64,000 nucleotides of DNA from Streptomyces sp. A3M-1-3 (GCF_024213665.1 NZ_JANAVP010000001.1:350363-414362), one strand, 5' to 3'. Counted from the first letter of the stretch, positions 33,632 through 45,831 are shown. Notes: generated from the sequence alone by a model not told the origin. Numbers and translations are program-made.

Positions 33632-33649
33632 GCCGGCCACTCTCATTCT

Positions 33650-33692
33650 AAGGTCTGGACCTCTTGACGGTTGGTCCAGACCTTTCTACGCT
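33650..33692 (+). promoter_or_regulatory. Chitinase promoter with DasR-like sites
   Basis: TTGACG (33664-33669) and TACGCT (33687-33692) are 17 bases apart, a good -35/-10 pair. AGGTCTGGACCT (33651-33662) and TGGTCCAGACCT (33672-33683) flank and fill the spacer. They match the known DasR core TGGTCTAGACCA at 9 and 10 of 12 positions. Together they form a perfect 12-bp inverted repeat (33650-33661 with 33673-33684). DasR-type control by N-acetylglucosamine metabolites is therefore likely. Confidence 0.8.
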
Positions 33693-33713
33693 CACCGCAA
33701 CTACTGCGGTGAG
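33691..33713 (+). other. Leader hairpin of the chitinase message
   Basis: CTCACCGCA (33691-33699) pairs perfectly with TGCGGTGAG (33705-33713) around ACTAC, at the expected transcription start. It may stabilise the 5' end of the message. Confidence 0.5.
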
Positions 33714-33809
33714 CATGCCATGACAAAAATCCCCCATGGCGCACTCACCGGGCGGCGCAGGTCCACGTCTCTCAACCCCCACCGATCGGACCTCACCCGA
33801 GGAGCCCCG

Positions 33810-35654
33810 TTGAGTACAGGAACGACCAGACGCACCACCCGATTCAGGTCGAGAGCAACGGCCGGCCTCACGGCCCTGCTGCTCCCCCTCGCCGCCCTTG
33901 TCGGCCTGGCCTCCCCCGCCGAGGCCGCCGAGGCGACCGCCACGTACACCAAGGTCTCCGACTGGGGCACCGGCTTCGAGGGCAAGTGGACGGTGAAGAA
34001 CACCGGCACCGCTTCCATCGGCTCGTGGACCGTCGAATGGGACTTCCCGGCCGGTACGGCCGTCACCTCCGCCTGGGACGCCGACGTCACCAGCTCCGGC
34101 AACCACTGGACCGCCAGGAACAAGAGCTGGAACGGCACCCTCGTCCCCGGCGCGAGCGTCAGTTTCGGATTCAACGGCACCGGCGGCGGCGCCCCGAGCG
34201 GCTGCAAGCTCAACGGCGCCTCGTGTGACGGCGGCCCCAGCGTCCCCGGCGACAACCCGCCCTCCGCCCCCGGCACCCCGACCGCGAGCAGCATCACCAA
34301 CACCTCGCTGAAGCTCACCTGGAGCGCGGCCACCGACGACAAGGGCGTCAAGAACTACGACGTCTTCCGCGGTTCCGCCAAGATCGCGACCGTCACCGGC
34401 ACCACCCACACCGACACGGGGCTGACGGCCGGCACGACGTACACGTACAGCGTGACGGCCCGCGACACCGCCGACCAGGTCGGCCCGTCCAGCGGCTCAC
34501 TGACCGCCACGACCACCGGCGGCACCGATCCGAATCCGGGCGCCAAGGTCAAGCTCGGCTACTTCACCGAGTGGGGCATCTACGGCCGGAACTACCACGT
34601 GAAGAACCTGGTCACGTCGGGCTCGGCGGCGAAGATCACGCACATCAACTACGCCTTCGGCAACGTCCAGGGCGGAAAATGCACGATCGGCGACGCCTAC
34701 GCCGACTACGACAAGGCGTACACCGCCGACCAGAGCGTCGACGGCGTGGCCGACACCTGGGACCAGCCGCTGCGCGGCAACTTCAACCAGCTGCGCAAGC
34801 TCAAGAAGCAGTACCCGAACATCAAGGTGCTGTGGTCCTTCGGCGGCTGGACCTGGTCCGGCGGCTTCGGCCAGGCGGTGCAGAACCCGGCCGCCTTCGC
34901 CCAGTCCTGCTACGACCTGGTGGAGGACCCGCGCTGGGCCGACGTCTTCGACGGCATCGACCTGGACTGGGAGTACCCCAACGCCTGCGGTCTGTCCTGT
35001 GACACCAGCGGACCCGCGTCGATCAAGAACATGATGCAGGCCATGCGTGCCAAGTTCGGCAGCTCGAACCTGGTCACCGCGGCCATCACCGCCGACGCCT
35101 CCAGCGGCGGCAAGATCGACGCCGCCGACTACGCGGGCGCCGCCCAGTACGTCGACTTCTACAACGTCATGACGTACGACTTCTTCGGAGCCTGGGCCGC
35201 CCAGGGCCCGACCGCCCCGCACTCCCCGCTCACCTCCTATGCGGGCATCCCCCAGCAGGGCTTCAACTCCGACGAGGCGATCCAGAAGCTCAAGGCCAAG
35301 GGCGTCCCGGCAACCAAGCTGAACCTCGGGATCGGCTTCTACGGCCGCGGCTGGACCGGCGTCACCCAGGCCGCCCCCGGCGGCACCGCCACCGGCCCGG
35401 CCGCCGGTACGTACGAGCAAGGGATCGAGGACTACAAGGTCCTCAAGACGAGCTGCCCGGCCACCGGCACCATCGCCGGCACCGCGTACGCCAAGTGCGG
35501 CAGCAACTGGTGGAGCTACGACACCCCGGACACCATCGCCGGGAAGATGAACTACGTGAAGGACCAGGGCCTGAGGGGCGCCTTCTTCTGGGAGTTCAGC
35601 GGCGACACCACCAACGGTGAGCTGGCGACCGCGATCAACAACGGTCTGCAGTAG
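33810..35654 (+). CDS. chiC: Secreted family 18 chitinase with CBM2 and FnIII domains
   Basis: A 614-residue exochitinase/endochitinase-type protein. TTG 33810 was chosen because GAGGAG lies six bases before it. Signal peptide: RRTTRFRSRATAGLTALLLPLAALVGLASPAEAA. Domains: a CBM2 (about 42-140, ATATYTKVSDWGTGFEGKWTVKNTG...), a fibronectin type III domain (about 150-235), then the GH18 barrel (about 247-614) with catalytic DGIDLDWEYP, proton donor Glu388. It hydrolyses chitin outside the cell. The order matches Streptomyces ChiC. The promoter carries two DasR-like sites. Ends at a strong bidirectional hairpin. Confidence 0.95.
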   Translation: MSTGTTRRTTRFRSRATAGLTALLLPLAALVGLASPAEAAEATATYTKVSDWGTGFEGKWTVKNTGTASIGSWTVEWDFPAGTAVTSAWDADVTSSGNHWTARNKSWNGTLVPGASVSFGFNGTGGGAPSGCKLNGASCDGGPSVPGDNPPSAPGTPTASSITNTSLKLTWSAATDDKGVKNYDVFRGSAKIATVTGTTHTDTGLTAGTTYTYSVTARDTADQVGPSSGSLTATTTGGTDPNPGAKVKLGYFTEWGIYGRNYHVKNLVTSGSAAKITHINYAFGNVQGGKCTIGDAYADYDKAYTADQSVDGVADTWDQPLRGNFNQLRKLKKQYPNIKVLWSFGGWTWSGGFGQAVQNPAAFAQSCYDLVEDPRWADVFDGIDLDWEYPNACGLSCDTSGPASIKNMMQAMRAKFGSSNLVTAAITADASSGGKIDAADYAGAAQYVDFYNVMTYDFFGAWAAQGPTAPHSPLTSYAGIPQQGFNSDEAIQKLKAKGVPATKLNLGIGFYGRGWTGVTQAAPGGTATGPAAGTYEQGIEDYKVLKTSCPATGTIAGTAYAKCGSNWWSYDTPDTIAGKMNYVKDQGLRGAFFWEFSGDTTNGELATAINNGLQ

Positions 35655-35664
35655 CCGACAAGAC

Positions 35665-35705
35665 GAAGCCGGGGAGACGGGACCGCCCACCGTCTCCCCG
35701 GCTTC
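35665..35705. terminator. Bidirectional terminator between chitinase and DUF2550 genes
   Basis: A perfect 16-bp stem (35665-35680 with 35690-35705) and nine-base loop lie ten bases after the chitinase stop and 28 after the leftward DUF2550 stop, so the hairpin can serve both convergent genes. Confidence 0.85.
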
Positions 35706-35733
35706 TCCACGCATACGAGGTGCACACGAGGTG

Positions 35734-36180
35734 CTATGCGACGTTCACTCTCTGGCCGGGCGGCGCAGCCTCCAGCCAAGCGAGAAATCCGGTCAGCGCG
35801 TCCTCGCTCATCGCCAGCTCCAGGCGCGTCCCCCGGTGGAGACAGCCCAGCACGATCGCGTCGGACAGCAGCGCCAGCTCCTCCTCGCCCTCGGGGGCGC
35901 GGCGGGCGAGCACCTCGATCGCCGAGCGCTCCAGGACGCGGCGCGGCCGGGGCGCGTACGAGAAGACGCGGAACCACTCGATCCGGTCACCGCTGTAGCG
36001 GGCCACCCCGTACACCCAGCCCTTGCCGGAGGGGTCACCGCCTTCGGCGATGTCCCAGCGCAGGCTGCAGTCGAACGTACCGCCGGACCGCTGGATCAGC
36101 CGCCGCCGGAGGCCGAAGACAAAGAGTCCGACCACCACCAGGGCGACGACCAGGCAGATGACAAGCAGAGCGAGGAACAT
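35734..36180 (-). CDS. DUF2550 family membrane-anchored protein
   Basis: A 148-residue protein. ATG 36180 lies nine bases after GGAGG; GTG 36186 is an alternative. A single N-terminal membrane anchor (MFLALLVICLVVALVVVGLFVFGL) is followed by RRRLIQRSGGTFDCSLRW, the DUF2550 hallmark, and a soluble cytoplasmic domain (WVYGVARYSGDRIEWFRVFSYAPRPRRVL, EEELALLSDAIVLGC). The family is almost confined to actinobacteria and usually, as here, lies just after the ATP synthase operon. Function unknown. Confidence 0.9.
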   Translation of the reverse strand: MFLALLVICLVVALVVVGLFVFGLRRRLIQRSGGTFDCSLRWDIAEGGDPSGKGWVYGVARYSGDRIEWFRVFSYAPRPRRVLERSAIEVLARRAPEGEEELALLSDAIVLGCLHRGTRLELAMSEDALTGFLAWLEAAPPGQRVNVA

Positions 36181-36232
36181 CTCCACCGACCTCCTCGCTC
36201 ATCGAGTAACGCAACGGAACCGCACCTGCATC

Positions 36233-36284
36233 GCCTCAGCCGCGACCCGGTCTGGAGGATTCCAGCTCGGGCCGCGGCTGAGGC
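36233..36284 (-). terminator. Terminator of the ATP synthase operon
   Basis: GCCTCAGCCGCG (36233-36244) pairs perfectly with 36273-36284, with an inner CTGGA/TCCAG stem. It lies 24 bases after the atpC stop. Confidence 0.75.
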
Positions 36285-36308
36285 TGTGTATGTCTGTCGG
36301 CGCGGGAC

Positions 36309-36683
36309 TCAGTGCCCCGTCACCGCACGCATCCGGACTTCGGCGCGCCGCTCGGCGGACGCGTCGGCCTCCGACTTGGCGCGCTCCAGTGCCCGCTCCG
36401 CGCGCTTGACGTCGATCTCGTCCGACAGTTCGGCGATCTCCGCCAGCAGCGAGAGCTTGTTCTCCGCGAACGAGATGAAACCGCCGTGCACAGCGGCGAC
36501 GACAGTCCCGCCCTCGCTCGTACGGATGGTCACCGGGCCCGACTCCAGCACACCGAGCAGCGGCTGGTGACCGGGCATGACGCCGATGTCGCCGGACGTG
36601 GTGCGCGCGACGACAAGGTGGGCCTCGCCGGACCAGACATTGCGGTCCGCCGCGACCAGCTCGACGTGCAGCTCAGCAGCCAA
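36309..36683 (-). CDS. atpC: ATP synthase F1 subunit epsilon
   Basis: A 124-residue subunit. TTG 36683 (GAGGAG five bases upstream) gives the standard start AAELHVELVAADRNVWSGEA. The beta-sandwich (GDIGVMPGHQPLLGVLESGPVTIRT) and the C-terminal helical hairpin are both present. Epsilon links the central stalk to the c-ring and inhibits ATP hydrolysis. It is the last gene of the operon, 121 bases behind atpD, with two hairpins in that gap that may tune its expression. Confidence 0.95.
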   Translation of the reverse strand: MAAELHVELVAADRNVWSGEAHLVVARTTSGDIGVMPGHQPLLGVLESGPVTIRTSEGGTVVAAVHGGFISFAENKLSLLAEIAELSDEIDVKRAERALERAKSEADASAERRAEVRMRAVTGH

Positions 36684-36702
36684 GATGGCTCCTCGGGTCT
36701 CC

Positions 36703-36722
36703 ACCCGGCGGTTCAGCCGGGT
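36703..36722 (-). other. Small hairpin in the atpC leader
   Basis: ACCCGGC (36703-36709) pairs with GCCGGGT (36716-36722) around six bases, 20 bases before the atpC start. It may affect access to the atpC ribosome site. Confidence 0.45.
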
Positions 36723-36759
36723 GTTGGGGCTAATTCTAGAGGTTCTCGGTCGGCGCTAC

Positions 36760-36790
36760 GGAGAGGGGCGGGACATACCCGCCCCTCTCC
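36760..36790 (-). other. Strong hairpin between atpD and atpC
   Basis: A perfect 13-bp G/C-rich stem (36760-36772 with 36778-36790) and five-base loop lie 14 bases after the atpD stop. It is inside the operon, so it could be a partial terminator or stability element lowering epsilon relative to beta. Confidence 0.6.
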
Positions 36791-36804
36791 GGCGAGTCAG
36801 GGAC

Positions 36805-39164
<2,360 letters not shown>

Positions 39165-39184
39165 GAGTCAGGTCCCTTCCGTCG

Positions 39185-40780
39185 TCACTTGGAGACGCTG
39201 ACGGCCGGCTGGTCCTCGCCGAGGAGCTTGCCGTCCGAGGTCTCGAACTGCCGCTTGAAGACCGCGATGGCATCGCCGACGGACTGCAGCGTGTCGTCCG
39301 ACATCTTGCCGCCCTCGGCGATCGAGGTGAGGAGCTCCTTGCGCTCGCGGCGCAGGTGCTCCAGCAGCTCGGACTCGAAGCGACGGATGTCCTCGACCGG
39401 GACGTCGTCCATCTTGCCGGTGGTGCCGGCCCAGACGGAGACAACCTGCTCCTCGACCGGGAACGGCGCGTACTGCGGCTGCTTCAGCAGCTCGACCATG
39501 CGCTTACCGCGCTCCAGCGATGCCTTGGAGGCCGCGTCCAGGTCGGAACCGAAGGCGGCGAACGCCTCCAGCTCGCGGTACTGGGCGAGGTCCACGCGAA
39601 GCCGGCCGGAGACCTGCTTCATGGCCTTGTGCTGGGCGGAGCCACCGACACGGGAGACCGAGATACCGACGTTCAGCGCCGGGCGCTGGCCCGCGTTGAA
39701 CAGGTCGGACTCCAGGAAGCACTGGCCGTCGGTGATGGAGATGACGTTGGTCGGGATGAACGCCGACACGTCGTTCGCCCTGGTCTCGACGATCGGCAGA
39801 CCGGTCATCGAACCGGCGCCCATGTCGTCGGAGAGCTTCGCGCAGCGCTCCAGCAGACGCGAGTGCAGGTAGAAGACGTCGCCCGGGTAGGCCTCACGGC
39901 CCGGCGGACGGCGCAGCAGCAGCGACACGGAGCGGTAGGCGTCGGCCTGCTTCGACAGGTCGTCGAAGATGATCAGGACGTGCTTGCCGGCGTACATCCA
40001 GTGCTGGCCGATGGCCGAACCGGTGTACGGCGCAAGGTACTTGAAGCCGGCCGGGTCGGAAGCCGGGGCGGCGACGATCGTCGTGTACTCGAGCGCGCCC
40101 GCCTCCTCCAGCGCACCGCGCACGGACGCGATGGTGGAGCCCTTCTGGCCGATGGCGACGTAGATGCAGCGAACCTGCTTGTTCACGTCGCCCGAGCGCC
40201 AGTTGTCGCGCTGGTTGATGATCGTGTCGACGGCCAGGGCGGTCTTGCCGGTCTGGCGGTCACCAATGATCAGCTGACGCTGGCCACGGCCGATCGGCAC
40301 CATCGCGTCGACGGCCTTGTAGCCGGTCTGCATCGGCTCGTGGACCGACTTACGGACCATGACGCCGGGGGCCTGCAGCTCGAGGGCGCGACGGCTTTCG
40401 GTCGCGATCTCGCCGAGACCGTCGATCGGGTTGCCGAGCGGGTCGACGACGCGGCCGAGGTAGCCCTCGCCGACGCCGACGGAGAGCACCTCACCGGTGC
40501 GCTGCACCGGCTGGCCCTCCTCGATACCGCTGAACTCGCCGAGGACGATCGCACCGATCTCGCGCTCCTCGAGGTTGAGGGCGAGACCGAGGGTGCCGTC
40601 CTCGAACTTCAGCAGCTCGTTCGCCATGGCCGAGGGCAGACCCTCGACCTTCGCGATGCCGTCGCCGGCAACGCTGACCGTTCCGACCTCCTCGCGCGAG
40701 GCCGCGTCCGGCTTGTACGACTGGACAAAGTTCTCCAGCGCGTCCCGGATCTCCTCCGGCCGGATCGTGAGCTCCGCCAT
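39185..40780 (-). CDS. atpA: ATP synthase F1 subunit alpha
   Basis: A 531-residue regulatory subunit starting [24 protein letters not shown]. Motifs: P-loop [72 protein letters not shown] and [24 protein letters not shown]. It pairs with beta in the alpha3-beta3 hexamer. A 139-base gap to atpH holds a palindrome, the largest gap in the F1 part of the operon. Confidence 0.98.
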   Translation of the reverse strand: MAELTIRPEEIRDALENFVQSYKPDAASREEVGTVSVAGDGIAKVEGLPSAMANELLKFEDGTLGLALNLEEREIGAIVLGEFSGIEEGQPVQRTGEVLSVGVGEGYLGRVVDPLGNPIDGLGEIATESRRALELQAPGVMVRKSVHEPMQTGYKAVDAMVPIGRGQRQLIIGDRQTGKTALAVDTIINQRDNWRSGDVNKQVRCIYVAIGQKGSTIASVRGALEEAGALEYTTIVAAPASDPAGFKYLAPYTGSAIGQHWMYAGKHVLIIFDDLSKQADAYRSVSLLLRRPPGREAYPGDVFYLHSRLLERCAKLSDDMGAGSMTGLPIVETRANDVSAFIPTNVISITDGQCFLESDLFNAGQRPALNVGISVSRVGGSAQHKAMKQVSGRLRVDLAQYRELEAFAAFGSDLDAASKASLERGKRMVELLKQPQYAPFPVEEQVVSVWAGTTGKMDDVPVEDIRRFESELLEHLRRERKELLTSIAEGGKMSDDTLQSVGDAIAVFKRQFETSDGKLLGEDQPAVSVSK

Positions 40781-40812
40781 CTGGGTTCCCTGCTCTCCTT
40801 GTTGGGCCCGAA

Positions 40813-40849
40813 GTTTCTTAGGGGGTCTGGGGGCCGACCCCCAGGAATC
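40813..40849 (+). repeat. Dispersed intergenic palindrome, copy 2 (inside the atp operon)
   Basis: GTTTCTTAGGGGGTCTGGGGG, CCGA loop, CCCCCAGGAAT has the same plan as copies at 4602-4637 and 60499-60532. CTGGGGG (40827-40833) pairs with CCCCCAG (40838-40844), and GTTGGGCC (40801-40808) pairs with GGCCCAAC (about 40866-40873) further out. It sits between atpH and atpA and could act on the mRNA. Confidence 0.65.
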
Positions 40850-40919
40850 TTCTGCAATTTCTGCACGGCCCAACCGGGCCGCTGGTGTTGCTTGTTCAGC
40901 TTGTTCAGTTGGTGGCTGG

Positions 40920-41735
40920 TCAGCCGGCCATGCGTCGGGCGGCCTCTTCGAGCCGGTCCGAGATGGTGCCGTTGATGACCTCGTCACCGACGCGCACCTG
41001 GATCCCGCCGAGGACCTCGGGGTCCACGTCGAGGTTGAGGTGCATCTGGCGGCCGTACAGCTTCGCCAGAGCCGCGCCGAGACGCTGCTTCTGCTGGTCC
41101 GTAAGCGGCACCGCCGTGGTGACGACGGCGACCATGCGGTCCCGGCGCTCCGCGGCGAGCTTGGACAGGGACTCGAGTCCCGCTTCCAGGCTACGTCCCC
41201 GCGGCTGGGTCACAAGACGCACAACCAGACGCTCGGTGACCGCGTGGGCCTTGCCGCCGAGCAGGCTGCGCAGCAGCTCGCCCTTGGCGGAGACCGTGGC
41301 GCCGCGGTGGGTGAGCGCGGCCCGCAGCTCGGTGTTCGAGGCGACGATCCGCCCGAAGCGGAACAGCTCGTCCTCGACGTTGTCGAGTGCACCGGCCTGC
41401 TGGGCCGCGGTGAGGTCGGCGGTGTTCGCCAGCTCCTCCGCAGCGTCGACCAGGTCACGCGACTGCGACCAGCGGGAGCGGACCATGCCGGAGACCAGGT
41501 CGGTGGCTTCGCCGCCCACCTGACCGCTCAGCAGGCGTCCGGCCAGTGTGGCCTTGGCCTCACCGGCCTGCGCCGGGTCGGTCAGGACCCGACGCAGCGA
41601 CACCTCGCGGTCGAGCAGCGCGGTAACGGCGGCCAGCTCACCGGCGAGCTTCGTCACATCGACGGACGTGTGGTCCGTCAGCGCGTCGAGACGCTCACGT
41701 GCGGCAGCCAGTGCCTCGCGGCTCGCTCCGTTCAT
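40920..41735 (-). CDS. atpH: ATP synthase F1 subunit delta, actinobacterial form
   Basis: A 271-residue peripheral-stalk subunit, longer than the roughly 177 residues of E. coli delta, as is normal in actinobacteria. The C-terminal block [62 protein letters not shown] is the family signature. It fixes the F1 head to the b stalk. The start overlaps the atpF stop by four bases. Confidence 0.96.
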   Translation of the reverse strand: MNGASREALAAARERLDALTDHTSVDVTKLAGELAAVTALLDREVSLRRVLTDPAQAGEAKATLAGRLLSGQVGGEATDLVSGMVRSRWSQSRDLVDAAEELANTADLTAAQQAGALDNVEDELFRFGRIVASNTELRAALTHRGATVSAKGELLRSLLGGKAHAVTERLVVRLVTQPRGRSLEAGLESLSKLAAERRDRMVAVVTTAVPLTDQQKQRLGAALAKLYGRQMHLNLDVDPEVLGGIQVRVGDEVINGTISDRLEEAARRMAG

Positions 41736-42277
41736 CGGGCCGCCTCGGCCTTCTCCTCGAGCTCGTCGAGGAAGCGGTCGATGGTGCGGCTCTGCCGGGC
41801 GGAGTCCTCAAGAGACTCGCCGACGAGCTTGCCGGCCAGGTCGGTGGCGAGCTTGCCCACGTCCTGGCGCAGCGCCTGCGAGGCGGCCTTGCGGTCGGCC
41901 TCGATCTGGGTGTGGCCGGCAGCGATGATCTCCTCACGCTGCCGCTGGCCCTCTGCGCGCAGCTCTTCCTTGAGCGCAGTGCCCTGCTCCAGCGCCTCCT
42001 GGCGCAGGCGCGCGGCCTCGTGGCGGGCCTCGGCGAGCTGAGCCTTGTACTGCTCGAGCACGCTCTGGGCCTCGGTCTGGGCCGCCTCGGCCTTCTCAAT
42101 GCCGCCCTCGATCGCCGCGTGGCGCTCTTCCAGAACCTTGTTGATGTTCGGGAGAAGCTTCTTCGCAAGGAAGAAGAAAACGATAGCGAAGGCGATCAGG
42201 CCGACGATGAGCTCTGGGATCGGCGGAATCAGAGGGCTCTGGGGCTCCTCTGCCGCGAGTTGAACCAGAGGGTTCAC
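41732..42277 (-). CDS. atpF: ATP synthase F0 subunit b
   Basis: A 181-residue stator subunit: short periplasm-facing N-terminus, one membrane helix (ELIVGLIAFAIVFFFLAKKLLP), then a long charged coiled coil (KVLEERHAAIEGGIEKAEAAQTEAQSVLEQYKAQLAEARHEAARLRQEA). It dimerises to connect subunit a with delta. It is translationally coupled to atpH. Confidence 0.97.
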   Translation of the reverse strand: MNPLVQLAAEEPQSPLIPPIPELIVGLIAFAIVFFFLAKKLLPNINKVLEERHAAIEGGIEKAEAAQTEAQSVLEQYKAQLAEARHEAARLRQEALEQGTALKEELRAEGQRQREEIIAAGHTQIEADRKAASQALRQDVGKLATDLAGKLVGESLEDSARQSRTIDRFLDELEEKAEAAR

Positions 42278-42318
42278 ATCAGTGCCTTTCGTCTAGTGGG
42301 CTTGCTCGTCGGCCGAAA

Positions 42319-42609
<291 letters not shown>

Positions 42610-42623
42610 TCAGGGGTGGGCGA

Positions 42624-43439
42624 TCAGTGGTGCTCGGCGAGCGCGCCCTGGATGAAGCTGCAGGCCAGGAGGACGAAGACGTACGCCTGGACAGCCTGGA
42701 TGAAGAGCTCGAACAGGGTCATGACGAGCACCATCGCGAAGGACACTCCGGCGGCGGCGATCCCCCAGCTGTTGAAGAGGTACCAGCTGGCGATGGTGAA
42801 CAGGACCAGGAGCGTGTGTCCGGCGAACATGTTCGCGAAGAGCCGGACCGCGTGGGTGAAGGGGCGGACCAGAACGTTCGAGAAGAACTCGATGACCATG
42901 ACCATCGGCAGAACCGGGCCGAGCGACTTGTCGTAGCCGGTCAGGTTCTTGAAGCCGCCGACGAAGCCGTGGCGCTTGAACGTCACCGACATCCAGATGA
43001 CGTAGACGACCAGTGCGAGCGCCACGGGGTACGCGATGATCGAGGTCACCGGGAACTGAGCGAGCGGCACGATGGACCAGAGGTTCATCACCCACACGAA
43101 GAAAAAGATCGAGACCATCAGGGGGACGTACTTCTCGCCCTCCTTCTTACCGAGGGTCTCGTACACGATGCCGCGGCGTACGAAGTCGTAGCCGGCCTCG
43201 CCGACCATCTGGAGCTTGCCCGGCACCACCTTGGGCTTATGGAAAGCGGCCCAGAAGAAACCGATGATCACGACTGTGCCGATGACGGCCAGCAGCATCG
43301 GCTTGTTGAAGTACCAGCTGTCCGTGTCTCCGGCGATGGGCTCGAAGATGAAGGACCAAAGGCTGGGCGCCGGGAAGCCGCAACCGGTGAAGATATGACA
43401 ATCGGCGTCGAAGGCGAGCGTCATCTGGTCAGCACTCAC
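42624..43439 (-). CDS. atpB: ATP synthase F0 subunit a
   Basis: A 271-residue membrane subunit. GTG 43439 was chosen because AAGGAG lies six bases upstream. Key helices: VMVIEFFSNVLVRPFTHAVRLFANMFAGHTLLVLF, with the essential Arg in AVRLFANMFAG, and the last helix ELFIQAVQAYVFVLLACSFIQGAL. It forms the two proton half-channels against the c-ring. The 225 bases to atpI contain no gene and no clear signal. Confidence 0.97.
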   Translation of the reverse strand: MSADQMTLAFDADCHIFTGCGFPAPSLWSFIFEPIAGDTDSWYFNKPMLLAVIGTVVIIGFFWAAFHKPKVVPGKLQMVGEAGYDFVRRGIVYETLGKKEGEKYVPLMVSIFFFVWVMNLWSIVPLAQFPVTSIIAYPVALALVVYVIWMSVTFKRHGFVGGFKNLTGYDKSLGPVLPMVMVIEFFSNVLVRPFTHAVRLFANMFAGHTLLVLFTIASWYLFNSWGIAAAGVSFAMVLVMTLFELFIQAVQAYVFVLLACSFIQGALAEHH

Positions 43440-43664
43440 CGCGGACTCCTTCTGCGTGGCGCATAGGTACGGCAACCTCGTTGTGTCGGCGCGGCGCGCA
43501 GCCGCGGTTCGGCACTGGACTGGTGTTACGGATGTGGGGGCGGCTGTCAGGCATCGAGCCTCGCGATTGAGCAGGCGTCAGCTCAGATGCCCGCGCCCGC
43601 AGTGCCGCAGTTGGCACCGGACGATAGCAGGATCTCGAACGCGCACTTATACCGGCCCTACCCC

Positions 43665-44102
43665 TCACGACGACGACCCCTTGTTCCCGGGCTTGTGGGC
43701 CTCGGAGGAGTCGGGTTCGACGTAAAGGATCTTGGCCTTCATGTGCGCACGGGTCTGCGCGGCGATCCAGACAAGGGTCGCTGCGACCAGCGTGATCGCG
43801 AAGGCCTTCGGGTTGAACAGCGTGGTGTTCTTGAATGCGGCGACAAAGACGAACAGCAGCAGAATCTGTGCCGCATAGAGCATGAGTCCCATGGCCTGGA
43901 ACAGGTGCGGAAGCGACTTCGCCGTCCGCTCCAGGACCACCAGCCCGATCCCCATGAAGAGGATCACAATCAGCGTCGCGACGACGGCTCCGATCGCTCC
44001 CTTACCGCCCGCGACCACAGCGCTGACAATCGCGGCGATAACGCCGGCGGCAGCGGTGGGCAGGGCAGCTCGAAGGAGTGTTCGGGCGTCATTGGACCGC
44101 AT
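43665..44102 (-). CDS. atpI: ATP synthase-associated membrane protein I
   Basis: A 145-residue protein starting MRSNDARTLLRAALPTAAAG at ATG 44102 (GGAG upstream). Four membrane segments: AGVIAAIVSAVVAG, AIGAVVATLIVILFMGIGLVVL, MGLMLYAAQILLLFVFVAAF and FAITLVAATLVWIAAQTRAH. Position as first gene of the atp operon identifies it as AtpI, thought to help c-ring assembly. The 261-base region upstream is A/T-rich near 44240-44290 and should contain the main atp promoter; a GTGTG...CACAC repeat lies near 44272-44289. Confidence 0.85.
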   Translation of the reverse strand: MRSNDARTLLRAALPTAAAGVIAAIVSAVVAGGKGAIGAVVATLIVILFMGIGLVVLERTAKSLPHLFQAMGLMLYAAQILLLFVFVAAFKNTTLFNPKAFAITLVAATLVWIAAQTRAHMKAKILYVEPDSSEAHKPGNKGSSS

Positions 44103-44363
44103 GGCGGCAGCTCCGCAGGTGGTGGGGGCATGAGTGTCGTCATGGACGAGCGTAGGCCCGGGCCGAGATCGTGCCTCGCGAGCCAATGAACCGTCGCACT
44201 ACGGTCCTTCGGCTCTGTCGCCCGGTTCGTGAACGGTATCACAAACTATTTGATGAGGTCTTTACCAACGGAGTGTGCTGACTGTCACACATGAGAGTGA
44301 CCCCGCACGTGTGTGCATGCAATGTGAGCGATTTGTCTGGTATGGGGCTCGCGCGAAGAATCG

Positions 44364-45725
44364 TCAGCGCGACGAGCCGGCCTTCCGCCGGTCGGGAAAG
44401 CGCGATCGGGCGCCGATCGCCGTTGCTCCGTTGACTCCGGAGACGCCGGCCACCACCGGCGTCCGCTCCGGTTCCTCCAGCAGTGCCTCGTGCGCCTCAG
44501 CTGTCACGTATGAGCGCGCGAGCGCGCCTTCCACGGCCGCCTCCGCGGGCTGCACGGTACGGCGGCGGTAGCGGGGCGGTACGAAGGATTGCGCCCAGAG
44601 CGGAGCCCTCGGGGTGAAGCGCGGCAGCAGGAGCAGGATCAGGCCCACCGCGCTCAGCGCCACGATCATCAGCACGATCCACATGGACGCCGAGTGCACC
44701 GAGTACGCGACCGCGCCGAAGGCGATCAGGGCCGACCAGAAGTACATGATCAGCACGGCGCGGCTGTGCGAATGTCCGACCTCCAGCAGCCGGTGGTGCA
44801 GGTGCCCGCGGTCGGCCGCGAACGGCGACTGGCCGTTCCACGTACGCCGGACGATCGCCAGCACCAGGTCGGCGACCGGGATCGCGATGATCGTCAGCGG
44901 CAGCAGCAGCGGGATGAAGACCGGCAGCATCGCGTGCGTGGCCTCGCGCTCACCGCCGATGAACAGCTTCATCGTGTCCGGGTCGACCTGGCCGGTGATC
45001 GAGATGGCCCCGGCGGCCAGCACCAGGCCGATCAGCATCGAGCCCGAGTCCCCCATGAAGATCCGGGCTGGATGCATGTTGTGCGGCAGGAAGCCCAGGC
45101 ACATGCCCATCAGGATGGCGGAGAAGAGGGTGGCCGGGGCGGCCGCCTCGATCCCGTACCCGTACCAGATCCGGTACGCGTACATGAAGAACGCGCCGGC
45201 GGCGATGCAGACCATGCCGGCGGCGAGGCCGTCGAGCCCGTCCACGAAGTTGACCGCGTTGATGGTGATCACGACCAGCGCGACGGTCAGCAGATTGCCC
45301 TGCCAGGGCGTCAGCGACACCGAGCCGATACCGGGCACCGGGATCCACAGGATCGTCAGGCCCTGGACGACCATGACGCCCGCGGCGATCATCTGCCCGC
45401 CGAGCTTGATCAGTGCGTCGATCTCGAACTTGTCGTCCAAGACACCGATGAGCCAGATCAGGGCGGCACCGGACAGCAGCGCCCGCGGCTCGTTCGACAG
45501 CTCGAAGACACCGTTGAGGCTCGCCAGGTGGTCCGCGACCAGCAGACCCGCACACAGACCACCGAACATGGCGATGCCGCCGAGCCGCGGAGTCGGCTCG
45601 CGGTGCACGTCACGGGCGCGGATCTCCGGCATCGCACCGACCGCGATGGCGAACTTGCGCACCGGCCCGGTCAGCAGATAGGTCACCGCGACCGTGACGC
45701 AGAGCGTCAACAGGTATTCACGCAC
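44364..45725 (-). CDS. Undecaprenyl-phosphate sugar-1-phosphate transferase (WecA/TagO type)
   Basis: A 453-residue polytopic membrane enzyme. GTG 45725 gives the usual start REYLLTLCVTVAVTYLLTGPVRKFA; GTG 45764 would add 13 residues. Motifs: HREPTPRLGGIAMFGG, LIGVLDDKFEIDAL (Asp-Asp), INAVNFVDGLDGLAAG, HPARIFMGDSGSMLIG and RGHLHHRLL, the HIHH-type motif that marks WecA/TagO rather than MraY. It transfers HexNAc-1-phosphate to the lipid carrier, starting teichoic acid or other wall glycan synthesis. A Pro/Arg/Glu-rich cytoplasmic tail of about 75 residues is added. Confidence 0.9.
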   Translation of the reverse strand: MREYLLTLCVTVAVTYLLTGPVRKFAIAVGAMPEIRARDVHREPTPRLGGIAMFGGLCAGLLVADHLASLNGVFELSNEPRALLSGAALIWLIGVLDDKFEIDALIKLGGQMIAAGVMVVQGLTILWIPVPGIGSVSLTPWQGNLLTVALVVITINAVNFVDGLDGLAAGMVCIAAGAFFMYAYRIWYGYGIEAAAPATLFSAILMGMCLGFLPHNMHPARIFMGDSGSMLIGLVLAAGAISITGQVDPDTMKLFIGGEREATHAMLPVFIPLLLPLTIIAIPVADLVLAIVRRTWNGQSPFAADRGHLHHRLLEVGHSHSRAVLIMYFWSALIAFGAVAYSVHSASMWIVLMIVALSAVGLILLLLPRFTPRAPLWAQSFVPPRYRRRTVQPAEAAVEGALARSYVTAEAHEALLEEPERTPVVAGVSGVNGATAIGARSRFPDRRKAGSSR

Positions 45726-45831
45726 GGGCTGCCCCAGATGTATCGCCGGCCATCTCAGCCCCACACACTAGCTTCGATGGCTCTGTGCTTGAGGACATAC
45801 GGGTACCCGCCCCTGGTTCCCCGAGCCCTTC

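Noticed and set aside
44364..45725. MraY (phospho-MurNAc-pentapeptide transferase)
   Set aside because: The RGHLHHRLL motif and position outside the division-wall cluster indicate a WecA/TagO-type enzyme.
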